This document shows positions 5,161 to 19,500 of a DNA stretch of 35,893 nucleotides, piece after piece. A program made the position numbers and the translations under genes. The notes under the pieces were generated by a model. The model ran no database searches, was not told the origin of the DNA, and saw only the letters and a list, made by a program, of their open reading frames with translations. This stretch comes from a virus. The stretch lies in IMG/VR virus record IMGVR_UViG_3300020446_000035, positions 1 through 35,893 of that record. One strand, written 5' to 3'. Numbering within the stretch: the first letter of the stretch is position 1; every line of letters begins with the position of its first letter.

Positions 5161-5562
5161 ATGGCGATACAACGCAAATCAAGAGCATTTAAGGATATAA
5201 GTTTGTCTTTTTCACCTCATCCAGTGACGAAAGACTTGCCTGTATTAATAAATGAACGTGCGATTATTCGATCAGTGAGAAATTTAGTTGAAACAATACC
5301 AACAGAGAGGTTTTTTAATCCTTTAATTGGTACAGACATACGTGATTCTTTATTTGAAAATTATACACGTACTACAGTTACCATAATTGAAGATCAAGTT
5401 CGTGAGATACTCGATATCTTTGAACCAAGAGTTAATCAAGTTAATGTTGAGGTTTCTGCAAGACCAAATAATAATGTATTAGATGTGAAAGTATTTTTTA
5501 CCATCAAGGGAGCAGATATTCCTCCACAAAGTTTTTCCTTTATATTAGAACCATCGAGATAA
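5161..5562 (+). CDS. 25: Baseplate wedge subunit gp25
   Basis: At 133 residues, this is almost the same length as T4 gp25 and belongs to the GPW/gp25 family, the small wedge protein that initiates sheath polymerisation at the baseplate. Typical elements are the N-terminal SRAFKDISLSFSPHPVTKDL, the ER-F-NP-IGTDIRDSLFE block (residues 49-65) and the helix VTIIEDQVREILDIFEPRV. The protein ends in alternating strands (VLDVKVFFTIKG). It acts in the inner baseplate bound to gp6. It is the first gene after the late promoter, and gp6 starts one base after its stop. No clear Shine-Dalgarno precedes it; the leader is A/T-rich. Confidence 0.93.
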   Translation: MAIQRKSRAFKDISLSFSPHPVTKDLPVLINERAIIRSVRNLVETIPTERFFNPLIGTDIRDSLFENYTRTTVTIIEDQVREILDIFEPRVNQVNVEVSARPNNNVLDVKVFFTIKGADIPPQSFSFILEPSR

Positions 5563-5563
5563 T

Positions 5564-7510
5564 ATGCCTTTTACTCAATTTACAAGTTTTGATTTTGAAG
5601 ATATCAAAATTCAAATTAAAGATTTTTTAAGATCGAATTCAAATTTTACTGATTTTGATTTTGAAGGTTCTAATTTTTCTGTTTTAATCGATACTTTAGC
5701 ATATAACACTTATATTAATGCCTTCAATGCAAACTTAGTTGCAAATGAGGCGTATCTTGATTCTGCGATTGTAAGAGAAAATGTAGTATCATTAGCACGT
5801 AATATAGGTTATGTTCCCCGAAGTCGCACAGCTGCTATTGCAAAAATTAAACTTGATGATGTAGATTTAGGAACAACAAACAATAATACAACAAAATTTT
5901 TAAAATTACGTGCTGGTCTTGTGTGCATTGGATCAGTTGAAAATACAACTTTTAGATTTTCTCTACCTGAAGATGTTACGTCATCAAGAATAGTTGACAT
6001 TGGTGGTAATTCATTTGCACAGTTTGATGATGAAATATCAATATTTGAAGGAACTTACTTAACACGAACTTTTATAGTTGATGCATCTATAGATGCGAGA
6101 TATATTATTGATAGTCCAAACATTGATACTTCAACACTTCGAGTATATGTTGGTGTTCAAGGTGAAACAAGTTTTGGTCGTAAATATTCACAAGTAGATA
6201 ATATTCTTAATTTATCAAAAACATCAGAAATTTATCTTGGTCAGGAAGTTCAAGATGAAAAGTTTGAAATATTATTTGGAGATGGTTTATTTGGTAAAAA
6301 ATTAGAAGATGGTCAACGTATCATCGCAACATATATTGTTACCGATGGAAAAGATGGAAATGGACCAAGTGAATTTAGTTTTCAAGGAACTTTTGCAAAA
6401 GATGACGGTACTTTCTTCACTCCATCAGATACCATATCAATAACCACCGTCTCTAACGCCACTGACGGGGCAGATGTTGAAAATGTGTCTTCTATTAAGT
6501 ATTTTGCTCCAAGACTTTACTCAGCACAATACAGAGCAGTTACACCAAGAGATTATGAAGCAATAATTAGTAATATTTTTCCACGAACTGAGTCAGTATC
6601 AGTTGTAGGTGGTGAAGAATTAGATCCACCACAATTTGGTAAAGTACAGATAAGTATAAAACCAAAAAACGGAAATTTTGTATCAGATTTCGATAAAACA
6701 ATAATAAAAAATAAATTGAAAAATTTTGCAGTTGCAGGTATTGATAATGAGATTGTCGATTTAAAAATTCTCTTTATTGAGATTGATACTAACGTATACT
6801 ATAATCCAGCACAAATTGCATCAGCACTTAATTTGAAATCAAGTATTTTAAGTGCTTTAAATTTATATTCAAATAATGTAGAGATTAATAAATTTGGAGG
6901 TCGTTTTAAATATAGTAAATTAAGTCAATTAATTGACCGTGTAAATGATGGGATTACTTCAAATATAACAACAGTTAAAATTAGAAGAGATTTAAAAGCA
7001 TTATTAAATCAATTCGCACAATATGAGTTATGTTTTGGTAATCGTTTCCATATTAATCCTGCAGGTTACAATATAAAGAGTACTGGATTTACTTTATCTG
7101 GAACAACTGGAACTGTTTTTCTTACTGATGTTCCAAATAAAGACGTTGCAGGAAATTTAGATGGTAGTAATAAAGGAACAATTTCTGTTGTGACTCGAAA
7201 TGAAAAAGATCAGCAAATTGTAGTCATTAAAGAGGCAGGTGGTGTTGATTATCTAAAAGGTGAAATACTATTAAATACAATTAATATTTCATCAACCGCA
7301 TCTGAAAATAATTTAATTGAGGTTCAAGCAGTCCCTGAATCAAATGATGTGGTTGGTTTGAAAGATTTATTTGTCGAATTTGACGTTTCAAATAGTTCGA
7401 TAAATATGTTGAAAGACGTAATTGCATCAGGAGAGGATGTTTCAGGTGTTGTGTTTACTAGAGACTACTATACCTCAAGTTACTCAAATGGAGTTTTAGA
7501 GAGGAAATAA
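5564..7510 (+). CDS. 6: Baseplate wedge subunit gp6
   Basis: This 648-residue protein (T4 gp6 is 660) is the wedge protein that forms the inner baseplate ring with gp25 and gp7. The N-terminus is FTSFDFEDIKIQIKDFLRSN, then a helix YNTYINAFNANLVANEAYLD and ARNIGYVPRSR. A baseplate-J-like signature follows near residues 234-262: FGDGLFGKKLEDGQRI, then GKDGNGPSEF. The next block (about 314-345) includes FAPRLYSAQYRAVTPRDYEA, also typical of the baseplate J/gp6 superfamily. The C-terminal 150 residues are rich in Gly/Asn/Thr strands, as in the other structural proteins here. It lies one base after gp25 and three bases before the next gene, and is co-transcribed with both. Confidence 0.92.
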   Translation: MPFTQFTSFDFEDIKIQIKDFLRSNSNFTDFDFEGSNFSVLIDTLAYNTYINAFNANLVANEAYLDSAIVRENVVSLARNIGYVPRSRTAAIAKIKLDDVDLGTTNNNTTKFLKLRAGLVCIGSVENTTFRFSLPEDVTSSRIVDIGGNSFAQFDDEISIFEGTYLTRTFIVDASIDARYIIDSPNIDTSTLRVYVGVQGETSFGRKYSQVDNILNLSKTSEIYLGQEVQDEKFEILFGDGLFGKKLEDGQRIIATYIVTDGKDGNGPSEFSFQGTFAKDDGTFFTPSDTISITTVSNATDGADVENVSSIKYFAPRLYSAQYRAVTPRDYEAIISNIFPRTESVSVVGGEELDPPQFGKVQISIKPKNGNFVSDFDKTIIKNKLKNFAVAGIDNEIVDLKILFIEIDTNVYYNPAQIASALNLKSSILSALNLYSNNVEINKFGGRFKYSKLSQLIDRVNDGITSNITTVKIRRDLKALLNQFAQYELCFGNRFHINPAGYNIKSTGFTLSGTTGTVFLTDVPNKDVAGNLDGSNKGTISVVTRNEKDQQIVVIKEAGGVDYLKGEILLNTINISSTASENNLIEVQAVPESNDVVGLKDLFVEFDVSNSSINMLKDVIASGEDVSGVVFTRDYYTSSYSNGVLERK

Positions 7511-7513
7511 TTT

Positions 7514-10500
7514 ATGTCACAAATTGACAAAAGAATAAAGGTCAATACTATTATTGAAAATCAATTACCAACATTTTTGTTGAGTGATTTTCCAAATGCT
7601 GTTGAATTTTTTAAACAGTATTATATTTCTCAAGAATTTCAAGGTGGTGTTAGTGATTTAATTAACAATTTCAACCAATATCAAAAAGTTGATAATTTAG
7701 TTCCTGAAGTTATAGTTGGTTTAACAAGTATTACTGCAGATGTTTCAACAACTGATACGGTTATTAATGTTCCAAGCACAAAAGGATTTCCTAGTGAATA
7801 TGGATTACTTAAAATAAATGATGAGATCATATCATACACAGGCATAACAACTAACAGTTTTACAGGTTGTATTCGTGGATTTAGTGGTATAACTGGATAT
7901 AATGTTGGAATTTCATCATCATTATTAGATGTTAATAAAGAAAAACTAACTTTTGAGGATACAAGTGCTTCTAACCATATTTCTGGAACTGAAGTAAAGA
8001 ATTTATCTGTTTTATTCTTACAGGAATTTTATAAAAAATTAAAAAGAACATTTTTACCAGGATTTGAAGATATTACATTAGCAACTGAGTTAGATGTTGG
8101 TAATTTTGTTAAATTCGCACGTTCTTTTTATCAGGCAAAAGGAACAGAAGAATCAATAACAATATTATTTAAAGTCTTATTTGGTGTTGAGTCTAAAATT
8201 CTAGATCTTGAATCAAATTTAATAAAACCATCAAAGGCAGAATTTAATAGAAGAGAAATAGTAGTTGCTGATCTAATTACTGAGACAGGTGATCCATCAA
8301 AGTTAGTTGGACAAACAATATTTAAATCAAATGATTTAAATACAAATGCCTCAGTATCTGAGGTAGAAATATTTACTAGAGAGGGTAAATCATATTATAA
8401 ATTATCATTGTTTGTAGGATATAGCGATAGTGACTTAATTCAGGGGATATTTAATGTTTCAGGTAAGACAAAAGTAATAAATCCAGTATCAATAGGATCA
8501 TCTATTATCTCAGTAGACTCTACAATTGGTTTTGGTGCCACTGGAACAATTATAAGTGGATCAAATACAATTGATTATACATCTAAATCAGTTAATCAAT
8601 TCTTTGGTTGTACTGGTGTAGTATCAAATATATCAACTGCTGATGATATAAGAATTAATGAAAATATATTTGGTTATGAAGATGGTGATTTAAGTAAAAA
8701 AATTGAATTAAGAATTACTGGAGTATTATCTGATTTTAAAACTATTGATGATATTAATTTAGTTAATGAAGGAGAAAACATATATGTTAAAAATGTAGGT
8801 GAAAAGGTAAACAATAACTCTGAGAGTTATAAAGAGATCTTTGCAAATGTTTGGCAATATAATACTAGTTCAAGATTTCAAGTAGAGATTGCTGGTGCTA
8901 CTTTTAAATTAAAAACTAAAATTGATAAAGCATCATTAAGAGTTGGTGATAAGTTTGACATATTAAGAAGAAATGAGCAAACTATTGATGGTTCTGGTGT
9001 AGTGCAATCTGTTGATGCACTATTAAATCAAATAACTGTAACATCTTTAGGTGGTTTCACTCCTGCAGCTGGAGAGGAATATGATATAAGAAGAATTGTG
9101 TTAAAGGCAAAAAGTACGAAGACTGCTATAGGGGAAGGAAATGATAATATTATAAGTGATGTCCTTAATGTATATACAGATGGAGAAGTTGATGGTTACG
9201 TGGCATCAAATTCACTACCTAGTTACAGTATTGATTTAGAAAAAGTTGTAGAAAGCACTGAGTTCAATCAAAATACTTTACTTGGTGTAAATGAAACAGA
9301 TACAGATAAATTTAGTTTTATAAAATTTAATCCACCTGTTGGTGAAGATATTAAGTTTTTGGAGGGTGATGCAGTTGTATATAATGTTCAAAAAGACGTT
9401 AATTCAACTGATAATAATCCTGCAACTGTAGCATCTGGTTTAGTAGATGGTCAATTATATTTTGTAGATCCACAACCTGAAACTGGTAATACAAAGATTA
9501 GTAGAGTAGCTTTATACTTATCAAGATCACAAATAGGTTCTGCAAGCACAGTTCAAATTGGTGCAGGATCTTCTGCATTGGATAAACACGTATTCACTTT
9601 ACAACGACATAGTGGTAAAGATTTATCATCAAATAAGATATTAAGAAAATATCCATTATCACAGAATTTACAAGTCACCTCAAATAAAGATGATGTAGTA
9701 GATGATATAGGAATTTTAAAAAATGGTGTTGAAATTAGATCACCTATATCAAATGATAGAATATTTTTTGGTCCAATTGAAAAAATTGATTTAGCGAATG
9801 AGGGTAGTGATTATGATATTATTAATCCACCTACTGTTGAAGTAGAATCTAGCACAGGAACAACCGCATTGATTGAACCAATTCTATCAGGTTCAGTCGA
9901 AAATGTTTTTGTTGATCCTCAAGATTTTGATATTCAAACTGTAAAAAGTATTTCATTAACAGGAGGAAATGGTTCAGGGTGTGAATTGCAAGCGTTGACA
10001 GGTGCTAGATTTAGATCAATTGAATTTGATGCAAGACCTAATTCTTTTGGCGGTGGTTTAGATTTAGATGAAGAAACTATTACATTTAAAGGTAAACATA
10101 ATTTAGAGACTGGACAAAAAATAACATATAAAAATAATGGATATAATTCTTTGGGTATTGGACCAGCGTTTAACACTACATCTCCCCAAGTAATTGATGG
10201 AACACTAGCTGATGGAGATTCATATTTTGTAAGAGTTATAAACTCAACTACAATTAGAATTTTTAACTCAGAGAGTGATGCAAAATTTAACACAGGTGGT
10301 GCAGTAGGTGTTAATACAATCGGTATTGCAACAGATTTTAATGCAAGTGGTATTCATGAGTTTAGAACAGAGTCAAAAAATACTATTCTCGGTGTAAAGG
10401 TTTTAAATTCAGGTGCAGGTTATCAACATCGTAAATTAAGAGTACCACCAAGTGGTATATCAACATCGTATGATAAGATATTTTTTGATAATCATGGATT

Positions 10501-13500
10501 CAATGCTGGTGAAATAATTGAATATAGCAATGACGTAGGACAAACTATTTCTGGATTATCTACGAGTATCTCCTATTTTGTTATGGATGTTGATGATAAT
10601 TCATTTAGACTCGCTAATGCTGGAGTTGGTGCAACTAATACAACAAACTTTGATAGGGGTAAATTCGTTAATTTAACATCTCAGGGTACAGATTATCATT
10701 GTTTCTCTTATCCAAAAATACAAGTTAATGTAGAAGTTGTTTATGGAAGCACTGTAACAGGTAGTTTTAATTTCACACCTGTGATAACTGGATCATTAAC
10801 TGGTGGATATCTTTATGAAAAAGGAACAAATTATGGATCTAATATTCTTAATCATGAAAATATTCCAGATATAAAATTAAAAACAGGTAAAAATGCAGGT
10901 GTTAAAGCAAGTATTAGTAATGGTAAAATAAAAAGTGTAGTAGTTACAAATAAAGGGAAAGAATATAGTTCTCCACCTAAAATAGTTGTAAGTGATTCAA
11001 CTGGAACAGGTGCAATTTTAAGACCTGTAATTGAAAATAAACAATTAGTTGATGTAATTGTTATAAATTCTGGTATTGGTTATAATTCAAATACGATTCA
11101 AATAACAGTCGAATCAAGAGGTAAAAATGGATTATATATTCCAAGATTAAGAAATTTAACTTTAAACGATCAATTTAGATTTGGAAGTGAAACTTTCATT
11201 GAAAGACCTACAAATCTAAGTTATAGTATATTATCATATTCACAAAAAATAGCTGAAGATTTTGAGAAAGATACATTTACTATTAGTAATTCTGGAGAAT
11301 TTGTAGCACAGGTAAAACACTCTCCTATCATTGGTTGGGCAAATGATGGTAATCCAATATATGGACCATTCGGTTATACTGATCCAGAAAATATAAATTC
11401 ACCTATAAAAATATTAACACCATCATATTCAAAAGATATAAACCAAGTATTTAATAGACCATCTGGATTTGAAGCAGGATTCTTTAATGAAGATTATATT
11501 CTTAATAATACTGGTGATTTAGATTCGCATAATGGTCGTTTTTCTAAAACTCCAGAATTTCCAAATGGAATTTATGCATATTTTGCAACTGTAGAGAAAG
11601 ATATTAATGGTAAGTTATCAGGTGTATTCCCTTATTTTATAGGTAAAACATACAGATTACCATTAATACAGGATAATCAAAAACTTAATCAAGATTTTGA
11701 TTTTAATAATTCAAACCTTCTAAGAAATACTTTCCCTTATAGTGTTGGTGAAAAATTTGCTGATAATGATTTTATCATTGAATCAAATGAAATTGTTAGG
11801 CAATCCATTAAAGTTGAAACTGTAGAGAAAGGCGGTGTCGAAAATTTAATAATCCTTGATGGTGGTAGTAATTATAAAGTGGGAGATAAGGTCGTATTTG
11901 ATGAAAATGATACTGGTGGATCAGGTTTTTCTGCAGAAGTAAATCGAATAGTTGGAATAGGTGTTTCAACAATTGAAACAGAACTTGAATCTTTTGAATC
12001 TGTTGTTTTTACAAGGAAAAATGAATCAACTGTACAGGCAAGGTTACTTCCTTCAATGGAACTTACTAATTTGAGTGCTGTGCAAATTTCTGGTTTGAGC
12101 ACATCAATTAAAAATTTAACAAATACATTCAATATAGGTGTAAGAACAGAAACTGTTGGTTTAGCAAAATCAATGGTAGAAAAAGCATCAGGTGTGGCAC
12201 GAGTTCAAGATATTTTCGTCAATAAAATCCCAAATGGTTTATCGGTAGGTGGAAGTATAAAAGTAGGTTCTGGAAACACCACTTCAATTGAATTTTTAGA
12301 GGTATTGAATATTTTCCCTACAGAAAGAGTCATAAGAGTATTAAGGAGTAAAGGTAATATAGGGGCAGTTGCTATTGCACATACATTTGGAAGTAATGTT
12401 GATAGTTTAAACAATAAATTTGAAATTTCTGTAAAAACTGATGAATTTGAATCAAAAGATCAAGATATAGTTTATTTTAACCCAGTTCATTCAATAGCAG
12501 TTGGAACAAGTGGAATTGGATCTGCTGTCACAGTTAATGTTGGTGAAACTTCGACTGTAGTACAGATTCCAGAAAGACAGATTTACTTACCAAATCATCC
12601 ATTCAGAACTGGTCAAAAAGTAACATTAAATGTTCCAAATGTCACTAATAATAAAATAACAGTTTCACCCACCACTAATAACTCAGATGCATTTCAGATT
12701 CCATTCGGCAATCAATCACAAACATCAATAGATTTATTTGTAATTAAAAAAGGTGAAAATTATATTGGTTTATCTACAGTTGCAATTGGATCAACAAGTC
12801 AAGGTTTATATTTTAAATCAAATGCTTCTACTTCTGGTCCAATATCTGGGTTTGCTGGTATTAGTTCATTTTTCTATAATTTAACATCTAATTTTACACA
12901 ACTTACTGGTGATGTTGATAAGATTACATCGACTGTAACCACAAATGTTTCAGCAGCTAACACCACGACTCATGGATTAAAAAATGGTGATCAAGTAAAG
13001 ATAAATGTAATTCCAAATCTCTCTGTTGGTATTGGAACAACTGTACCTGTTGTTGTTGATTATAATGCAGAATTTGAAAAATTATTAATAAACCCACTCA
13101 CATTTAATGCAGCTGATGTAGAGACAAATCAAATTGACATAGAAGATCACGGATTTATTACAGGTGATAAAGTTTTCTATCAGGGATCGGCAACAGGATT
13201 ATCAACTGGTTCTTATTACGTTAATAAAGTTAGTGATAGATATTTTCAACTTGCTGAAACTTTAAATGATTTGAGTAGTGATCCTGTCAGAACAGTTTTA
13301 ATTACAGCAAATACTGGAGGTAGTGGTCAAAAAATATCACCAATTAATCCAAAAATTAATTCGATAAAAAATTCAAAATTAACTTTTAATTTATCATCAT
13401 CAAATTTATCTGGTTATGAATTTAAATTATTCTATGATGAAAACTTGCAGAATGAATTCAAAAGTTCCTCAGATTCGACTTCATTTAATGTATCATCAAT

Positions 13501-16500
13501 AGGTAATCCTGGTAGTGTAGGGGCAGCTCTAACAATTTCATATTCTCCTACAACACCTAACATATTATATTATGGTGTCGAAAAAGGTCAATTTATTAGC
13601 ACATCAGACACCGATGTGGTAAATTATTCGCAAATCGTCTTCATTGATAGTTTATTTAACGGTGAGTATAATATTTTTGATACCACAGATGAAACATTTA
13701 AGTTTTCACCCAGACTTCCAGAATTTTTAAATTATGATATAACTGATTGTGAAGTATTAGAATATTCTACAAATTCAAAAAACACCACTGGAGCGATAAA
13801 AGATCTTAAAATAAATTCTCAAGGATTTAATTATAAAAAGTTACCAACATTTAAATCAGTATCATCAGTAGATGGTATAAACGCTAATATTGTTCCAGAT
13901 TCAAAATCTATAGGTAAAATTAAAAAATTTAGAATTAATAATATTGGTTATGAGTATGCATCAGATAAAACTTTACAACCAGAGGGATTTGCTGCTCCAA
14001 TAGTTGATATCGATAATTTAGATGTAATAGACTCTGTAAAAATATTATCAGGAGGATTAAATTATACATCTGCTCCTAATTTAATTGTATTCAACCCTAT
14101 TTCTAATACAGTGGTTGATGATGTATCAATGATTGCAAAAGTTCCAAATCAATCTGTGACTGAAGTGGAAGTTGTGGCACCAATAAATGGATTAGACTCA
14201 GTTGAGCATTTAATTATACCAATTAATAACTCAAATGGAATTGGTATTAATTCGATTTTATCTAATCCACAAGGATTAAGTGGTATTGTAACCTGTTTTC
14301 TTGAGACACCTTTTAATGGTTTCCCAGATCCTCAACCATTTGCGATTGGAGATGAAATATTTGTAGAAGGTATCCAAAGAATAAATGAAGTTGGAATCGG
14401 TACACAACAAGGAATTTCAACATCGTCTACAGTACAAGGAGATGGATATAATTCAATCGATCATAATTATGGTTATTTTACAGTTAGCAATTACATTGGA
14501 GGAACAAGGGCTAGATTAGAGTTTAATTTAGCAGGTGTTACTACAAATCCAGGTATTGCAAAAACTTTCCAATCTGGATATGCAACAATAGTGAATAAAA
14601 ATGTTTTACCACAAATTATCCCAGTTCAAAGTAGAGGTCAATTCTTATTAAACGAAGAATTAACTGTAAATGGTAGTGAGACTGATCTTTTAATAGTAAC
14701 TGAAATAAGAGATGATTATATCAAAGTTGATGGTTTATTTGTTCTCAGAAATGGAGACAGAATTGTAGGTAAAACTACTAATGTATCAGCTGAGATAGTA
14801 AATGCAAACTATAAAAAATCATTATTCAAAATTAATTATTCATCTCGTCAAGATTATGGGTGGTTAGATGATATTGGTAAATTAAATCTTGACACTCAAG
14901 TAATACCTGATAATGATTATTATCAAAATTTATCTTACAGTGTAAGAAGTCCAATAGTGTGGGATAAATTCATTAATACAGTTAATAGTTTAGTTCATCC
15001 TGCTGGAATGAAAAATTTTGCTGATACAACCATTCAGCGAAATACACAATCTGGTATACAAACCGTTAGTTCATCTTCAGCAGTGGTCATCGATCTATTA
15101 AATGACCCATTAAGAGTCGATGCTATTAATAATTTTGATTTTGCAACTGATTTTGATAGAATTGGAAATAAATCAAATAATTTAGTATTAGCAACAAAAC
15201 AATTAACAGATTTTAGTAAATGTATATCTAATAGAGTTTTAGTTCATGACGATATAAGTGATAAATTTTCAAGTGTGGGATTTGCAGCAAATAATTCTGT
15301 TATTGAAGAAATATCTAATTTATATCAATCTTATATTATTCAAATCATTGATCCTGATACTTTTGACACCCAATTAAGTGAATTAATTGTTTACACATCT
15401 GAGGATGATACATTCTTAGTTGAAAAATCATCAGATACTAGTGGTATTGGTTTAAATAATACCAATACTAATTTAAAATTAGGAGATTTTGATACAGAGA
15501 AAACAGATACAGGTGTAAGGAATTTATTATTTAATCCTGTTGAAAAATTTACGAAAGATCATAATATAAAAGTACTGAAAACCAATTATGATACTAATTC
15601 ATTAGGTATTGGAACAAATACTGTTGGAAACGTAAGTTTGACAGGTTTGGGTAAAGAGATAACATCTTCAACAACTGAAACTATTATTGAATATCCAAAA
15701 ACTAACTTTAATGGATTTTATGCAAAAATATTTACTCAAGATTCAGTTACTAAAGAAATAAATTATAACGAAATTGTTTGTAATTTTGATGGAACAAATG
15801 TTGTTACATCTGAGATATTTACTGATAAACAAAATGGATTTTCTTTAAATTCAGTAGGAATATTAACAAGTAAGTTTGAAAATAATCTTATCAAACTTCA
15901 ATTAATTAATGATACATCTAATAATATTAAAGTAAATGGTGATGTAGTTGGATTAGGTACAACTACAACTAGTTCAGGAACTTTTAGATACTTAGTCGCT
16001 GGTCAAATTGCAGGTTTTGAGAATAGTCTTAGACTTGAATCATCTTACTCTACAGCAACAAGTTCACCAATAACTTATAGTACAATTGATAAAACAAAAG
16101 ATAGCACTGTAAAAACTCTTGTTAGAGTATCATGTGGCCAAACCTCTGCAATACATCAAGTGGTTACTATACGTGATGCTGATGATGTATTAACAGTTCA
16201 ATACCCATTTGTATCTATAGGTTCAACAAATGGACTTGGATCATTTGATGGTGTGGTTAATGGATCAAATATCAATTTAAGATTTACTCCAGACTCAAAT
16301 ATTCAATCATTAGTTGAGGTTCAAGCGTTTAATCAAATATTCAATACTGATAGTGATTTTGACAATACACCTCCAAAATTAAGTTATGGTACTAATGATT
16401 TGGATTTATTCTTGGCAACTTATGACGGACTAGAAGGAAAACGTGCTAATAAGACTAAATTTGAGTTAACTCACGAAGGAACTCCAATTTATTCTAAAAC

Positions 16501-19500
16501 TTTCAATCCTGATGGGGTAGGATTAGCAAAATCAAATGGTATGTTCACTATTAACAATCATTTCTTTAATACAAATGAAGAGTTAATTTATACACCAGAT
16601 ACAACATTTGCAGGAGTTGCTGCGACTGCGGTATCTATTGGTCAAACAACACTACCCACAGGTATTACTACAGATATTTTACCATCCACTGTGTTTGTGA
16701 AAATAAAAGATGAAAATAATTTCCAACTTTTCCCAAGAAAGGTTGATGTAAACTCTGGAGTTGCAATCACATTTACTGGAATCGGTGCTGGTAATGCTCA
16801 TAGGTTATCAATGACAAAATCATTGTCAAAAACAATTATAGGATTAGATGGCATTGTACAGCAACCAATTAATTTTACATCTATCACACATAACTTAGAT
16901 GGTGCTATAAACAATACACAAACACAATTTGCATTGAGTGGCATTAGTTCTATTTTAACAAGTGATGTATTAAAAATAGATGATGAATATTTAAAAATTG
17001 AAGAGGTAGGATTTACGAGTACAGCAGATGGTTCGGGTCAAATTGACAGTTCTCTTAACATATCATTAGGAATATCAACATTCCCAACAGTTAAAGTTGA
17101 AAGAGGTGTATTAGGTATTTCAGCATCATCACACGCTGATAATTCATTAGTTAGAGTTCATAGAGGTTCATTTAATATAGTTGATAGTTTTGTTCATTTT
17201 ATTGAACCACCAAAAGGAAATACTCGTTCAAGAAAGACAAATACAGAACTTCCATTCGTTAAGGCAAAATTTAGTGGTAGAACATTTACAAGACAAAATT
17301 ATACGACAAATATGTTATTTGATGATATATCTGACGAATTTACAGGTCTTCGTAAAGATTATAAACTAACTGTTGGAGGTGCAAACACATCATCTGGTAT
17401 TCAAGTTGGTAATGGTATTGTTTTAATAAATGGTGTATTCCAAACTCCATTTACAACAAATAATGAAGGACATAATTATATAATTGAAGCTGATACAACT
17501 GCAGGTATTTCTACAATATCATTCACTGGAATTACTTCAACAAATGGTCAACCAATTGTATCAGAATCTGATATTAATCAAAATCAAATACCTAGAGGTG
17601 GATTGATTGTCTCTCTTGGATCGACAACAGGATTAGGTTATGCACCTCTAGTTGGAGCGAAAGTAAAACCATTTACCAATTCAAGTGGAACTATTACAAG
17701 CGTTGTAGGGGTAGGTACATCATCAGGAGTTCCTTTAGGTATTCAAACAGCTGCATACGACCATATCACAGGTATTATTACCGTTACAACTGATATTGTT
17801 CACGGATTCTCATTAAACAGACCAAATACTGTTAAATTGGAAAGATTAGAATTTAGTTGTGCAAATCAACATGCTGGTGTAACAACAACATTCTTCCAAG
17901 ATCATGATAGAGCATTATTCTTAGTTGGAATTGTATCTGAGAGAACTATTGAAGTGCAAGCAGGACCAAGTACGATACCACATATCTATCAGGGTGGTGG
18001 AGATGTATTTGAATTCTTTGAGGATTTGACATTTGGTTCAGGATATCGTGGAAATATGCCAGTTCCAATTGAAGTGGTTGATATTAATTTCTTACATAAA
18101 TTTGTAAGTTCATCAAATAATTCAATCAGTGTTCAAGGTAGCAGTTCAACATTTACACCAACAGATGCAATATATGACTCAGCAACTGGTAGTTTAACTC
18201 TTAGTATTGCAGGACACGGTTTAACTACAAGTAATAAGATAAAAATTGCAACAAATTCATTAGTATTCACTTGTGATAAAGATGGTCATTTTAGTAATCA
18301 TCCTTATCCTCGTTCAACTGATCCTGCAAATAATGTATTCTTGACAATTACAGCAGTTACAACTGATACAATCACAGTTAATGTGGGTGCTGGTGGTGGA
18401 GGGGGAACAGGTGCTAATATCACTGCATCACAAGGTCCTGGTGGTGTACTATCATTTAATATTGTCTCAGGTGGAAGTGGATACATCAATCCACAGATTA
18501 ATGTTCCAGAACCCAATTTAGAAAATCTTACAGTTGAAGGTATATCAAGATTAGGTGTTGGTCCAACAACAGTTACTGGATCTCAATTATTACTTGATGT
18601 TGAGGTTAGTGCTGCATCAACATCAGTCGGTATCGGATCAACTTTATTTGAAATTAAAAACTTCAAGGTAGCAAGATCTGGTCATTCATTCAAAAAAGGT
18701 GATAAGTTTAGACCAGTTGGTTTAGTTACTGCTCTTGGATTCTCAGCACCTGTGCAAGAATTTGAGTTAGAGGTTCTTGAGATAATAAATGATAAGTTTT
18801 CATCTTGGCAATTTGGTGAAATTGATTTCATTGATAGTATTAGTATTTTACAAGATGGATCAAGAACAAGATTTCCCATATTTTTCAATGGTGAATTATT
18901 AAGTTTTGAGAAAGATCCTACAGATTCTGTATCACAACAAATTGATCTAGATGCTGTATTGCTGATATTTGTAAATGGAGTTCTTCAAACACCCAAGGAA
19001 GCATATCAGTTTGAGGGTGGATCGACATTTACATTTTTAGAAGCACCTGATGTTGATGATAAGGTTGATATATTCTTCTATAAAGGAGAAGATGGTGTAG
19101 ATATAAAAATTGCAGATATAAAAGAAACAGTAAAAATTGGTGATACACTTTTTGTTTCTAAAAATGATCGATTACCAGGAATAACAACCACACAATCAAG
19201 AGATAGAATTGTTAAAGATATTTTAAACACTGATAGAGTTGAGACTGATATCTATGTTGGTAGGGGAATTGATGAAAAAAATAAAAAACCAATTAAATGG
19301 ATTAAACAAAAAACTGATCTTAAATTGAATGGTGTTATTGTTGATAAGACAAGACCCATCATAGAACCACAAATTTATCCTACAGCAAAAATTATTGGTG
19401 ATCTCTCTGTAACATCTGGACCTGGTGTAGGGGACAATGATGGAATATTTGTAGATGATGCAACTTCATTCTTCTATGAAGATCCTGTAAAAGGTGGTGC

